This document shows, one piece after another, positions 1 to 6,939 of a stretch of 64,000 nucleotides of DNA. The notes under the pieces were generated by a model, which saw only the letters and a list, made by a program, of their open reading frames with translations, was not told where the DNA came from and did not search any database. The stretch spans positions 8,370,001-8,434,000 of the forward strand of contig NZ_CP107780.1 of assembly GCF_036345175.1 (NCBI RefSeq), given 5' to 3'. The stretch comes from Streptomyces sp. NBC_00576 (GTDB lineage: Bacteria > Actinomycetota > Actinomycetes > Streptomycetales > Streptomycetaceae). Both the position numbers and the translations under genes were made by a program. Numbering within the stretch: the stretch's first letter is position 1; every line of letters begins with the position of its first letter.

Positions 1-269
1 TCCCGGGCCAGCCGGGCCGTCAGCACGGCCTCCCCGGCGGTGAAACACCCCGCGGTGTTGGGCAGCACCTGGATGCCGAGCCGTTCCAGCACCGACAGAA
101 CAGACCCGTGCACCGACGGATCGACGCGCCGCATCGCGACCGTCGTCAGCTCCGTGCCGGAGGCCACCAGCGCCCGCTCCAGCACATCGAGGCTGGGCGC
201 ACCCCCCGTACCCATGATCAGCCGGGACGTGAAGGTGGTACCACCGAGGACAAAGGGATCGTCGGCCAT
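1..269 (-). CDS. thiG: Thiazole synthase ThiG, N-terminal part (cut by window edge)
   Basis: ThiG condenses deoxyxylulose 5-phosphate, dehydroglycine and ThiS thiocarboxylate into the thiazole phosphate of thiamine. About 89 N-terminal residues are visible; the C-terminal part lies beyond base 1. The start is the ATG at 269, giving MADDPFVLGGTTFTSRLIMG, the typical ThiG opening; RRVDPS and VLPNTAG follow, both expected in the first barrel strands. It starts 3 bases after the thiS stop and is the third gene of thiO-thiS-thiG, so it should be under the TPP riboswitch upstream of thiO. The family call is firm; completeness cannot be judged here. Confidence 0.93.
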   Translation of the reverse strand, partial: MADDPFVLGGTTFTSRLIMGTGGAPSLDVLERALVASGTELTTVAMRRVDPSVHGSVLSVLERLGIQVLPNTAGCFTAGEAVLTARLAR

Positions 270-272
270 GGT

Positions 273-485
273 TCAGCCTCCTTGGACGGCGGTGAGGACC
301 TCGACACGGTCCCCCTCGGAGAGAGGGGTCGACGACCACCGCGCGCGCGGGACGACGGTTTCGTTGAGCGCGGCGGCCACCCCGGAGGGCGCCGCGGTGA
401 GGGACTTCACCAGAGCGTCGAGCACGGTGCCCTGGGAGACCTCGCGCTGCCGGCCGTTGACCAGGATGTTCAAGTGATGGCTCAT
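273..485 (-). CDS. thiS: Sulfur carrier protein ThiS
   Basis: A 70-residue ubiquitin-like carrier whose C-terminal Gly is adenylated and thiocarboxylated to donate sulfur to ThiG. The protein ends in AVQGG, so the essential di-glycine is intact. An N-terminal ILVNGRQREV strand and a C-terminal DRVEVLTAVQGG match the family. The ATG at 485 overlaps the last 4 bases of thiO (ATGA type), implying translational coupling. A TTG four codons in (LNILVNG) would give the shorter N-terminus seen in many ThiS proteins, so the exact start is not settled. Length is normal for the family. Confidence 0.92.
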   Translation of the reverse strand: MSHHLNILVNGRQREVSQGTVLDALVKSLTAAPSGVAAALNETVVPRARWSSTPLSEGDRVEVLTAVQGG

Positions 486-1654
486 ACGAACTGCACCGTG
501 CTCATGGCGCTTATGGCGTCGAACCGCCGAGGTGTGAAGGCCCGGGCCTCGTCCGGCAGTTCACCGGTGGCCAGAACAGTGGCCATGGCATCTCCCGTGA
601 CCGGCGTCAGCAGCACCCCGTTCCGGTAGTGGCCGGTGGCCACCAACAGCCCCTCCAGCGCCGTCGGGCCGAGCAACGGCGCGTTGTCGGGGGACCCGGG
701 GCGCAGTCCCGCCCGCGTCTCCGTCAACGGCAGCTCGGTGATCCCGGGAACGAGTTCGTGGGCGTCGCGCAGCAACTCGTACACGCCGCCCGCCGTGACC
801 GTCGTGTCCCAGCCCAGCTCCTCGCTGGTCGCCCCGACGACCAGCTCACCGTTCTCACGCGGCACCAGATAGACCTGGCTGCCGCGCACCACGGCCCGCA
901 CGGTCCGGCTCAGGAACGGCGCGTACCGCTTCGGCACGGTCACCCGCAACACCTGCCCCTTGACGGGCCGTACGGGCGGCAGCACGGCCTCAGGGACCCC
1001 CGCGAGCCGTCCGCTGAGGCTGCCCCCGGCCAGCACGATCGACCCGGCGGCCAGTTCGTCGCCGTCCGAGTCCGTGACCGCCACGGCTCGCCCCCGCCGT
1101 ACGTCGAGCCGCTCGGCCCACGTCCGGCGCAGCACCACCCCCGCCCGCTCGCACGCGTCCACCAGCGCCCCGGCCAGCCGCCGCGGATCGATCTGGTGGT
1201 CGCCGTCCACCCGCAGCCCCCCGCGCACGCCCGGCGCGAGCATCGGTTCCAGGCGCCGGCATTCGCGCCCCGAGAGCCACTCCGACTCCAGGCCCGACCG
1301 CTGTTGCAGGGCGTGCAGCTCGCGCAGCTCGGCGCGGTCGTCGGCGTCGAGTGCGACGGCGAGGGTGCCGCAGCGGCGGTAGCCGAGGTCGTGGCCGGTC
1401 AGTTCGGTGAGTTCGGCCACGAAGTCCGGGTAGCGGCGGGCCGACTCCAGGTTCAGCCCCAGCAGGGTCTGCTCGCCGTGGTGCAGTTCCGTGACGGCGG
1501 CCAGCATCCCGGCCGCCACCTGGGCGGCCCCGCCGCCCGGCACGGGATCCACGACGGTCGTGGCGAGCCCGCGCTGCGCGGCCCGCCAGGCCGTCACCAG
1601 CCCGATGATCCCGCCTCCGACGACAACGACGTCCGAAGTGTGCGTACGCGACAT
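482..1654 (-). CDS. thiO: Glycine oxidase ThiO
   Basis: A 390-residue FAD-dependent D-amino-acid-oxidase-type protein. In aerobic thiamine synthesis ThiO oxidises glycine to the imine (dehydroglycine) used by ThiG. The N-terminal nucleotide fold shows VVVVGGGIIGLVTAW from about residue 9, and near the C-terminus GHYRNGVLLTP is the typical ThiO FAD and substrate-site segment. It is the first gene of the thiOSG operon and lies just downstream of a TPP riboswitch whose last bases merge with the GGAGGGG ribosome-binding site. The glycine oxidase role rests on family and operon context; other D-amino acids could be substrates. Confidence 0.93.
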   Translation of the reverse strand: MSRTHTSDVVVVGGGIIGLVTAWRAAQRGLATTVVDPVPGGGAAQVAAGMLAAVTELHHGEQTLLGLNLESARRYPDFVAELTELTGHDLGYRRCGTLAVALDADDRAELRELHALQQRSGLESEWLSGRECRRLEPMLAPGVRGGLRVDGDHQIDPRRLAGALVDACERAGVVLRRTWAERLDVRRGRAVAVTDSDGDELAAGSIVLAGGSLSGRLAGVPEAVLPPVRPVKGQVLRVTVPKRYAPFLSRTVRAVVRGSQVYLVPRENGELVVGATSEELGWDTTVTAGGVYELLRDAHELVPGITELPLTETRAGLRPGSPDNAPLLGPTALEGLLVATGHYRNGVLLTPVTGDAMATVLATGELPDEARAFTPRRFDAISAMSTVQFV

Positions 1655-1668
1655 GGGCGTCCAGCCCC

Positions 1669-1765
1669 TCCCTTCGCCGGCATGACCCGGATCAGGTTCG
1701 TACGGTCGGAGGCCGTCCAGCCTCCCTCTCAGCCCGGTGCGTCCGGGCTCCCGCGAGTGCTTACG
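1669..1765 (-). promoter_or_regulatory. TPP riboswitch (THI element)
   Basis: Read on the minus strand, this stretch contains CTGAGAGGGAGG, then CTGATCCGGGTCATGCCGGC followed by GAAGGGAG. These are the two conserved halves of the thiamin-pyrophosphate aptamer, separated by a variable arm. It ends about 15 bases before the thiO ATG, and its last helix region runs into GGAGGGG, the thiO ribosome-binding site, so control is probably translational. Ligand binding should repress thiO-thiS-thiG. The other thiamine gene here, thiE, has no such element. Confidence 0.95.
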
Positions 1766-1815
1766 CTGGTCAGCCTAGCCCGCAGAGCAACGCCCATGTA
1801 AGGGAGCCTCCGCCC

Positions 1816-2160
1816 ATGCCCCGCTCGCTGGACGGCCTCGTCCTCGCCCCCGTCGTGGATCAGGCCCCGGGCCAGGTGGGGACGCGCACCCGGTTCACCT
1901 ACCACGAGCAGGACGGCGAGATCTGGGCCGAGTACGCGGGCGGGGATGTCGTACGCGGCCGTCTCGTGGGTACGCGGGAAGGTGACCGTCTCGACTTCCG
2001 GTACGTGCAGCTGAAGCACGACGGGACGACGTCCTCGGGCCATTGTGTGTCCGAAGTGACCGAACTGCCGGACGGGCGGCTGCGGTTGGCGGAGGCCTGG
2101 GAGTGGGAGTCGCAGCCGGGCAGCGGGACGAGTGTCGTGGAACAGGTGGGTGTGCAGTAG
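1816..2160 (+). CDS. Small calycin-like protein of unknown function (often labelled N-acetylglutamate synthase)
   Basis: A 114-residue soluble protein with short alternating beta strands (TRFTYHEQDGEIWAEYAG, RLDFRYVQLKHDG, LRLAEAWEWES). It resembles small bacterial proteins that databases often call n-acetylglutamate synthase, but it is far too short for an acetyltransferase and I see no acetyl-CoA motif. A small lipocalin-like barrel is more likely from the strand pattern. The ATG follows GGGAGCCTCCGCCC. It is transcribed divergently from thiO, whose leader begins about 50 bases away. Function unknown. Confidence 0.8.
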   Translation: MPRSLDGLVLAPVVDQAPGQVGTRTRFTYHEQDGEIWAEYAGGDVVRGRLVGTREGDRLDFRYVQLKHDGTTSSGHCVSEVTELPDGRLRLAEAWEWESQPGSGTSVVEQVGVQ

Positions 2161-2177
2161 GTCACTGACCGCGCCCA

Positions 2178-2213
2178 CTGACTGACAATTTGTCAATTGT
2201 CTATGGTGATCGA
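2178..2213 (+). promoter_or_regulatory. Putative leaderless promoter of the flavoprotein gene, with inverted repeat
   Basis: A TATGGT -10 box at 2202-2207 ends 6 bases before the GTG at 2214, which is the geometry of leaderless transcription; CTGACT (2178-2183) is a possible -35 with 18 bases between. TGACAATTTGTCA, an inverted repeat with a single-base centre, overlaps the spacer and could be an operator. No ribosome-binding site precedes the GTG, which fits. Confidence 0.5.
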
Positions 2214-3467
2214 GTGAGCGAGCAGACGCAGGCCGAGCGGACGCAGGCACAGGGCACACAGGGCGTGTCGCAGCCGCGGCGCGTGGTCGTCGTGGGTGCG
2301 GGCATGGCCGGGGTGCAGACCGCGGTCGCCCTGCGGGAGCAGGGGTTCACCGGCACCGTGACCATGCTCGGCGCGGAACCCCATCAGCCGTACGACCGGC
2401 CGCCGCTGTCCAAGGCCGTGCTGCTCGGCAAGGCGGAGGGCTCCGCCTTCGACGTCGACTTCGAGGCCCTCGGTATCGAACTGCTGCTCGGGTGCGAGGT
2501 GCTGGGCGTCCGCGGCGCCGAACACGAGCTGGACACCGCCGAGGGGCCCGTCCCGTACGACGTCCTGGTCCTCGCGACCGGCGCCGAACCGATCCGGCTG
2601 CCGGGCACCGAGGGCGTACCCGGTGTGCATCTGCTGCGCACCCTGGACGACGCCGAACGGCTGCGACCCGTACTCGCTCGCCAGCACGACATCGTGGTCG
2701 TCGGGGCCGGCTGGATCGGCGCCGAGTTCGCCACTGCCGCGCGCGAGGCCGGCTGTGCGGTCACTGTCGTCGAGGCCGCCGGCCGGCCGCTCGCAGGCGC
2801 TCTGCCCGCCGAGGTGGCCGCGCCGATGGCCGCCTGGTACGCCGACAGCGGCGCCTCGTTGCGCACCCACGCGCGCGTGGCCCGCGTCGAGCCCGGCGCG
2901 GTGGTGCTCGACGACGGCTCGCGGCTGCCCGCCGGCGCCGTCGTGGTCGGCATCGGGGCCCGCCCGGCCACGGCCTGGCTGGCGGACTCGGGGATCGCCC
3001 TGGGTGACCACCGGGAGGTCGTCGCCGACGACCACCTGCGCACCTCCGCGGCGGACGTCTACGCGGTCGGCGACTGCGCCTCCTTCCCTTCGGGAAGGTA
3101 CGGCCGGCGCCTTCTGGTCCACCACTGGGACAACGCCCTCCAGGGGCCCCGTACGGTCGCCGCGAACATCATCGGGGAGTCCCCGGCGGTCTACGACCCG
3201 GTCCCGTACTTCTGGTCGGAGCAGTTCGGCCGCTTCGTCCAGTACGTCGGCCACCACCAGTCCGCCGACACCACCCTGTGGCGCGGTGACCCGTCCGGGC
3301 CCGCCTGGACGGTCTGCTGGCTGCGGGAGGGCCGCCTGGTGGCCCTGCTGGCCGTGGGCCGCCCCCGTGACCTGGCCCAGGGGCGCCGCCTGGTCGAGGC
3401 GGGCACCCTGATGGACGCCGAGGCGCTGACGGACCCCTCCCGGCCACTGAAGGCGGCCACGGCATAG
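2214..3467 (+). CDS. NAD(P)/FAD-dependent oxidoreductase, ferredoxin-reductase type
   Basis: A 417-residue two-dinucleotide-fold flavoprotein. The FAD fold is VVVVGAGMAGVQTAVALREQ, followed by PYDRPPLSK, the signature of putidaredoxin/rubredoxin-type reductases. A second fold, IVVVGAGWIGAEFA, should bind NAD(P)H, and VYAVGDCA is the second FAD contact. A C-terminal reductase domain follows from about residue 315. Such enzymes pass electrons from NAD(P)H to a ferredoxin or rubredoxin, often for P450s; neither partner is nearby. A TTG in frame at 2190 exists, but the GTG at 2214 fits the promoter geometry and family length better. Confidence 0.88.
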   Translation: MSEQTQAERTQAQGTQGVSQPRRVVVVGAGMAGVQTAVALREQGFTGTVTMLGAEPHQPYDRPPLSKAVLLGKAEGSAFDVDFEALGIELLLGCEVLGVRGAEHELDTAEGPVPYDVLVLATGAEPIRLPGTEGVPGVHLLRTLDDAERLRPVLARQHDIVVVGAGWIGAEFATAAREAGCAVTVVEAAGRPLAGALPAEVAAPMAAWYADSGASLRTHARVARVEPGAVVLDDGSRLPAGAVVVGIGARPATAWLADSGIALGDHREVVADDHLRTSAADVYAVGDCASFPSGRYGRRLLVHHWDNALQGPRTVAANIIGESPAVYDPVPYFWSEQFGRFVQYVGHHQSADTTLWRGDPSGPAWTVCWLREGRLVALLAVGRPRDLAQGRRLVEAGTLMDAEALTDPSRPLKAATA

Positions 3468-3540
3468 CCTGACGCGGCTCGACACCACCGCAACGGCGCA
3501 GGTCGGAGGGGCCCGGCTTCCGACTGTCAGTGCGGGATGG

Positions 3541-3552
3541 CAGGCTTGTCCC
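3541..3552 (+). promoter_or_regulatory. Putative leaderless promoter (-10 CAGGCT)
   Basis: CAGGCT at 3541-3546 ends 6 bases before the GTG at 3553, and there is no ribosome-binding site between them. CAGGCT/TAGGCT is a common Streptomyces -10 form. The -35 is not clear. Confidence 0.4.
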
Positions 3553-3924
3553 GTGACCGAGATTGACGCAAAGATCGATGCTCTCGTCCCCGCCTGGCTC
3601 ACCCTCCCCGACATCGCCGAAGTGTTCGATGTCGAGGTGACACGCGTCCGGCAGTTGGTCAGGGAAGGCCAGCTGATCGCCGTACGCCGTGGTGAGAACC
3701 GTGCGCTGCACGTCCCCGCCGCCTTTATCGACGGGGTCGAGCAGAAGGTCGTCAAGGGCCTGACCGGCACCTTGACGCTCCTGAGGGACGACGGCTTCTC
3801 CGACGAAGAGATGCTGGAGTGGCTCTTCACTCCCGACCCGAGCCTGCCCGGTACCCCCGCGCAGGCCCTCGCCGAGAATCGCGGCACGGAGGTGAAGCGT
3901 CGCGCCCAGGCGCTCGCCGTCTGA
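3553..3924 (+). CDS. Rv2175c-family DNA-binding protein
   Basis: A 123-residue protein with an N-terminal winged or helix-turn-helix region (LTLPDIAEVFDVEVTRVRQL, residues about 16-35) followed by a basic wing (REGQLIAVRRGENRALHVPA). The C-terminal half, TGTLTLLRDDGFSDEEMLEW, is the domain shared with mycobacterial Rv2175c, a DNA-binding substrate of the Ser/Thr kinase PknL. No kinase gene is in this window. It lies just upstream of thiE in the same direction; a hairpin at 3940-3963 may end its transcript. Family assignment is good; its target sites are unknown. Confidence 0.85.
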   Translation: MTEIDAKIDALVPAWLTLPDIAEVFDVEVTRVRQLVREGQLIAVRRGENRALHVPAAFIDGVEQKVVKGLTGTLTLLRDDGFSDEEMLEWLFTPDPSLPGTPAQALAENRGTEVKRRAQALAV

Positions 3925-3939
3925 TCCGACCAGCCGTTG

Positions 3940-3963
3940 GTGTGCGGGCCGCGGTCCGCACAC
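3940..3963 (+). terminator. Hairpin after the Rv2175c-like gene
   Basis: GTGTGCGG and CCGCACAC form an 8-bp stem, extended by one G-T pair, around the loop CCGCGG, 16 bases after the stop codon. No T-run follows, as is usual in Streptomyces, so termination is plausible but unproven. Confidence 0.45.
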
Positions 3964-3993
3964 CGCCACACAGGGGCGCGCCCGGGGAGAACA

Positions 3994-4015
3994 CCCCATG
4001 GGCGCGTCCATGGGG
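3994..4015 (+). promoter_or_regulatory. Hairpin covering the thiE ribosome-binding site
   Basis: CCCCATGG (3994-4001), loop GCGCGT and CCATGGGG (4008-4015) form a perfect 8-bp stem. The 3' arm shares its G-run with the thiE Shine-Dalgarno (GGGGGA, about 4013-4018), which is 7-8 bases before the ATG at 4026. Folding would hide part of the ribosome-binding site. Confidence 0.5.
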
Positions 4016-4025
4016 GGACACACGT

Positions 4026-4712
4026 ATGCCCGAGACGACCGACTCCGTGCCCGGGGCGACCGTCGGCGCCGGCACTGCCCGCGCCCGGCTGGCCGACGCC
4101 CGGGTCTACCTCTGCACGGACGCCCGCCGACGGCAGGGTGACCTCGCCGAGTTCCTGGACACCGTTCTGGCGGGCGGGGTCGACATCGTGCAACTGCGCG
4201 ACAAGGGCATGGAGGCGGCCGAGGAACTGGACCACCTCCAGGTCTTCGCCGACGCCTGCGCCCGGCACGGCAAGCTCCTCGCGGTCAACGACCGCGCGGA
4301 CGTCGCCCATGCGGCCCGTGCCGACGTACTGCACCTCGGCCAGGGCGACCTGCCCGTCCCGGCGGCCCGCGCGATCCTCGGCCCGGACGTGCTCATCGGC
4401 CGCTCCACACACGCCGAACCGGAGGCCGCGGCAGCCGCCGTCCAGGCGGGCGTCGACTACTTCTGTACGGGCCCCTGCTGGCCGACCCCCACCAAGCCCG
4501 GCCGCCACGCGCCCGGCCTCGACCTGGTCCGGTACACGGCCGGGCTCGCCACCGGGCGCCCCTGGTTCGCCATCGGCGGCATCGACCTGGGCAACCTGGA
4601 CGAGGCGCTGGCGGCGGGCGCCCGCCGGGTTGTCGTCGTACGGGCGATAACGAAGGCCGACGACCCGGGCGCGGCGGCGGCGGAGTTCGCCAAGCGGCTG
4701 CGTTCCCTGTAA
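4026..4712 (+). CDS. thiE: Thiamine-phosphate synthase ThiE
   Basis: A 228-residue TIM-barrel enzyme joining HMP-pyrophosphate and thiazole phosphate to make thiamine phosphate, the step that uses the ThiG product. Key segments are VDIVQLRDKGM, LLAVNDRADVA, LHLGQGDLP, the PTPTKPG phosphate and Mg loop, and FAIGGI. The ATG at 4026 was chosen because GGGGGA stands 7-8 bases before it; the in-frame upstream extension is low-complexity. Unlike thiO it has no TPP riboswitch, only the hairpin at 3994-4015. It stands alone between hairpins at 3940 and 4714. Confidence 0.95.
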   Translation: MPETTDSVPGATVGAGTARARLADARVYLCTDARRRQGDLAEFLDTVLAGGVDIVQLRDKGMEAAEELDHLQVFADACARHGKLLAVNDRADVAHAARADVLHLGQGDLPVPAARAILGPDVLIGRSTHAEPEAAAAAVQAGVDYFCTGPCWPTPTKPGRHAPGLDLVRYTAGLATGRPWFAIGGIDLGNLDEALAAGARRVVVVRAITKADDPGAAAAEFAKRLRSL

Positions 4713-4713
4713 C

Positions 4714-4747
4714 CGGGCACCGGAGATCCCTGAGGTCCAGGTGCCCG
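4714..4747 (+). terminator. Terminator-like hairpin after thiE
   Basis: CGGGCACC (4714-4721) pairs with GGTGCCCG (4740-4747) around an 18-base loop, starting right after the thiE stop. No T-run follows. Confidence 0.5.
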
Positions 4748-4807
4748 CGTCCAGTGTCCGAGGCGTGGACAACAAGTCGACAATCCGGGCAAATTTCCGC
4801 CATCCGG

Positions 4808-4842
4808 TTGGGAGACCGCCGCCCCCTGACTAACCTGCGGGT
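4808..4842 (+). promoter_or_regulatory. metF promoter, probably leaderless
   Basis: TTGGGA (4808-4813), a 17-base spacer and TAACCT (4831-4836) form a good vegetative-type promoter. The -10 ends 6 bases before the metF ATG at 4843 and there is no ribosome-binding site, so the transcript should start at or next to the start codon. Confidence 0.65.
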
Positions 4843-5766
4843 ATGGCCCTAGGAACCGCGTCCACCAGGACTGACCGCGCACGCACCGTGCGTGACATGC
4901 TCGCGACCGGCAAGACCACGTATTCCTTCGAGTTCTCCGCGCCGAAGACTCCCAAGGGCGAGCGGAACCTGTGGAACGCGCTCCGGAGGGTCGAGGCGGT
5001 CGCACCGGACTTCGTGTCCGTGACGTACGGCGCCGGCGGGTCGACGCGCGCGGGCACGGTCAAGGAGACCCAGCAGATCGTCTCCGACACGACGCTCACC
5101 CCGGTGGCCCACCTCACCGCGGTCAACCACTCCGTCGCCGAACTGCGCAACATCATCGGCCAGTACGCCGACGCGGGCATCCGTAACATCCTGGCCGTGC
5201 GCGGGGACCCGCCCGGCGATCCGATGGCCGAGTGGGTACCGCACCCGAGCGGTCTGACGTACGCCGCCGAACTCGTCCGGCTCATCAAGGAGTCGGGCGA
5301 CTTCTGCGTAGGCGTCGCCGCCTTCCCGGAGACCCACCCGCGCTCTCCCGACCAGGACGCGGACGTCACCCACTTCGTCGACAAGTGCCGGGCCGGCGCG
5401 GACTACGCGATCACCCAGATGTTCTTCCACCCGGAGTCGTATCTGCGGCTGCGGGACGCGGTCGCGGCGGCGGGCTGCCCGACCCCGGTCATCCCCGAGG
5501 TCATCCCCGTGACCAGCGTGCGGATGCTGGAGCGGTTGCCGCAGCTCAGCAACGCGGCCATCCCCTCCACCCTTAAAGAGCGGATCCTCACAGCCAAAGA
5601 CGACGCGGCGGCTGTACGCTCCATTGGCATCGAGTTCGCCACGGAGTTCTGCGCGCGACTGCTGGCCGAGGGAATCCCCGGACTGCACTTCATTACGCTG
5701 AACAACTCCACGGCATCGCTGGAAATCTACGAGAACCTGGGTCTGCACCACCCACAGCGGGCCTAG
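4843..5766 (+). CDS. metF: Methylenetetrahydrofolate reductase MetF
   Basis: A 307-residue TIM-barrel flavoprotein that reduces 5,10-methylene-THF to 5-methyl-THF for methionine synthesis. SFEFSAPKTPKGE near residue 28 holds the catalytic Glu, VSVTYGAGGS is the conserved beta-strand loop, LAVRGDPPGDP lines the FAD/NADH site, and a DYAITQMFF segment is present. The length is normal. The gene has its own leaderless promoter and no cobalamin or SAM riboswitch is visible before it. The next gene downstream is unrelated. Confidence 0.96.
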   Translation: MALGTASTRTDRARTVRDMLATGKTTYSFEFSAPKTPKGERNLWNALRRVEAVAPDFVSVTYGAGGSTRAGTVKETQQIVSDTTLTPVAHLTAVNHSVAELRNIIGQYADAGIRNILAVRGDPPGDPMAEWVPHPSGLTYAAELVRLIKESGDFCVGVAAFPETHPRSPDQDADVTHFVDKCRAGADYAITQMFFHPESYLRLRDAVAAAGCPTPVIPEVIPVTSVRMLERLPQLSNAAIPSTLKERILTAKDDAAAVRSIGIEFATEFCARLLAEGIPGLHFITLNNSTASLEIYENLGLHHPQRA

Positions 5767-5822
5767 ACCGGCCGCGCGGGCGTACGACACACTGCGTAGC
5801 GGCCACTGGGAGAGGGGCGTAC

Positions 5823-6908
5823 ATGGGCTGGACGGTCCTCTACATCGCGTTTGGCATCGTCGCGCTGTGGCTACTCGGAGAGGTTCTGCTGCAGTACAAG
5901 GCGCGGCTGCGCTGGCGGCTGCTGGCCTTCGGCGGCTTCCTCGGCGTGGTCCTCGGCGTGCTCATCCCGAATGTGTTGGTCATCGGCCTGGGCGCCGCGG
6001 CCTTCGCGGTCGGGCAGACGTACGTCACCCTGTCGTTCCGCAGCGGCTTCTCGGCCGGTTGGGCCGTCGCGGGCCGCTCGGGCTTCCTCTCGCGGTTCGG
6101 CAAGAAGGGCCGCCGAGGCGAAGGGGAGCATCAGGACCCGACGCTGGAGGTCTCCGACCTGGAGGCCGCCGAGGGCGCGTACGGCCAGGGCAACGGCGCA
6201 GACGCGTACTTCGGTGACTTCGGCCACAGCCCCGCCGACGGTGTCGGCAACGACGCCTACGGCACCGGTGCCGGAACGTACCAGCAGGGCGACGACTTCG
6301 ACCGTGACTACGACCGGGACGACGTCTTCACCCCCGCCCGTTCCGTCCGGCCCACGGAGGCCGAGAGCACGGCCGTCTACGAACCGCAGCCCATCCCCGA
6401 CGACACCGGCTCGTATGGCATATACAGCGACGCCGCATACGCGGCGGCGACCGGCCAGGACCAGTCCTACGCGGGCGCGGGCCAGGACCAGTCGTACGCG
6501 GCAGCGGCCCAGAACGGCGACCAGACCTACGGGTACGACGGTTACACCGGCTACGACCAGCAGCAGTACGGCTACGACGCCTCGGGCCAGCAGCAGTACG
6601 CCGCCTACTCGGACCCGTACATCGGACAGGGCTACGGCGGTACCTCGTACGACTCCGGATACGACCAGCAGCAGTACGGTCAGCAGGGCTACGGCCAGGA
6701 GCAGTACGGCAACGCCGGCTACGGCGAGACCCCGGCGAGCGGTGTCTGGGTCCCGCAGCAGCGCAACACCGACGACCCGTTCTTCGGCGGTGAACTCCCG
6801 CCGGAGCAGCAGTATCCCTACCAGGACGACGGCAATGGCCAGGGCACGGCCAACGGCAACGGGCAGGTGCCCGGGAACGGGTTCGACGAACAGCAGTACC
6901 GCTTCTGA
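5823..6908 (+). CDS. Membrane protein with long Tyr/Gln/Gly-rich low-complexity tail
   Basis: A 361-residue protein of unknown function. Two hydrophobic segments (about residues 3-22 and 33-65) are followed by a basic linker (RFGKKGRRGE) and about 240 residues rich in Tyr, Gln, Gly, Asp and Ala, with repeats such as GYDQQQYG, GQDQSYA and QQGYGQEQYG. Nothing catalytic is visible. The positive-inside pattern suggests the tail is cytoplasmic. GAGAGGGG precedes the ATG. Its composition resembles prion-like or condensate-forming tails by eye only; a surface or scaffold role is equally possible. Confidence 0.85.
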   Translation: MGWTVLYIAFGIVALWLLGEVLLQYKARLRWRLLAFGGFLGVVLGVLIPNVLVIGLGAAAFAVGQTYVTLSFRSGFSAGWAVAGRSGFLSRFGKKGRRGEGEHQDPTLEVSDLEAAEGAYGQGNGADAYFGDFGHSPADGVGNDAYGTGAGTYQQGDDFDRDYDRDDVFTPARSVRPTEAESTAVYEPQPIPDDTGSYGIYSDAAYAAATGQDQSYAGAGQDQSYAAAAQNGDQTYGYDGYTGYDQQQYGYDASGQQQYAAYSDPYIGQGYGGTSYDSGYDQQQYGQQGYGQEQYGNAGYGETPASGVWVPQQRNTDDPFFGGELPPEQQYPYQDDGNGQGTANGNGQVPGNGFDEQQYRF

Positions 6909-6939
6909 GGCCTGCTGCCCCGCCCGGGCGCCCGGGGAT

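Noticed and set aside
2193..4775. An 860-codon frame on the minus strand
   Set aside because: It lies opposite three recognised genes and a terminator region, has no motif and no ribosome-binding site.
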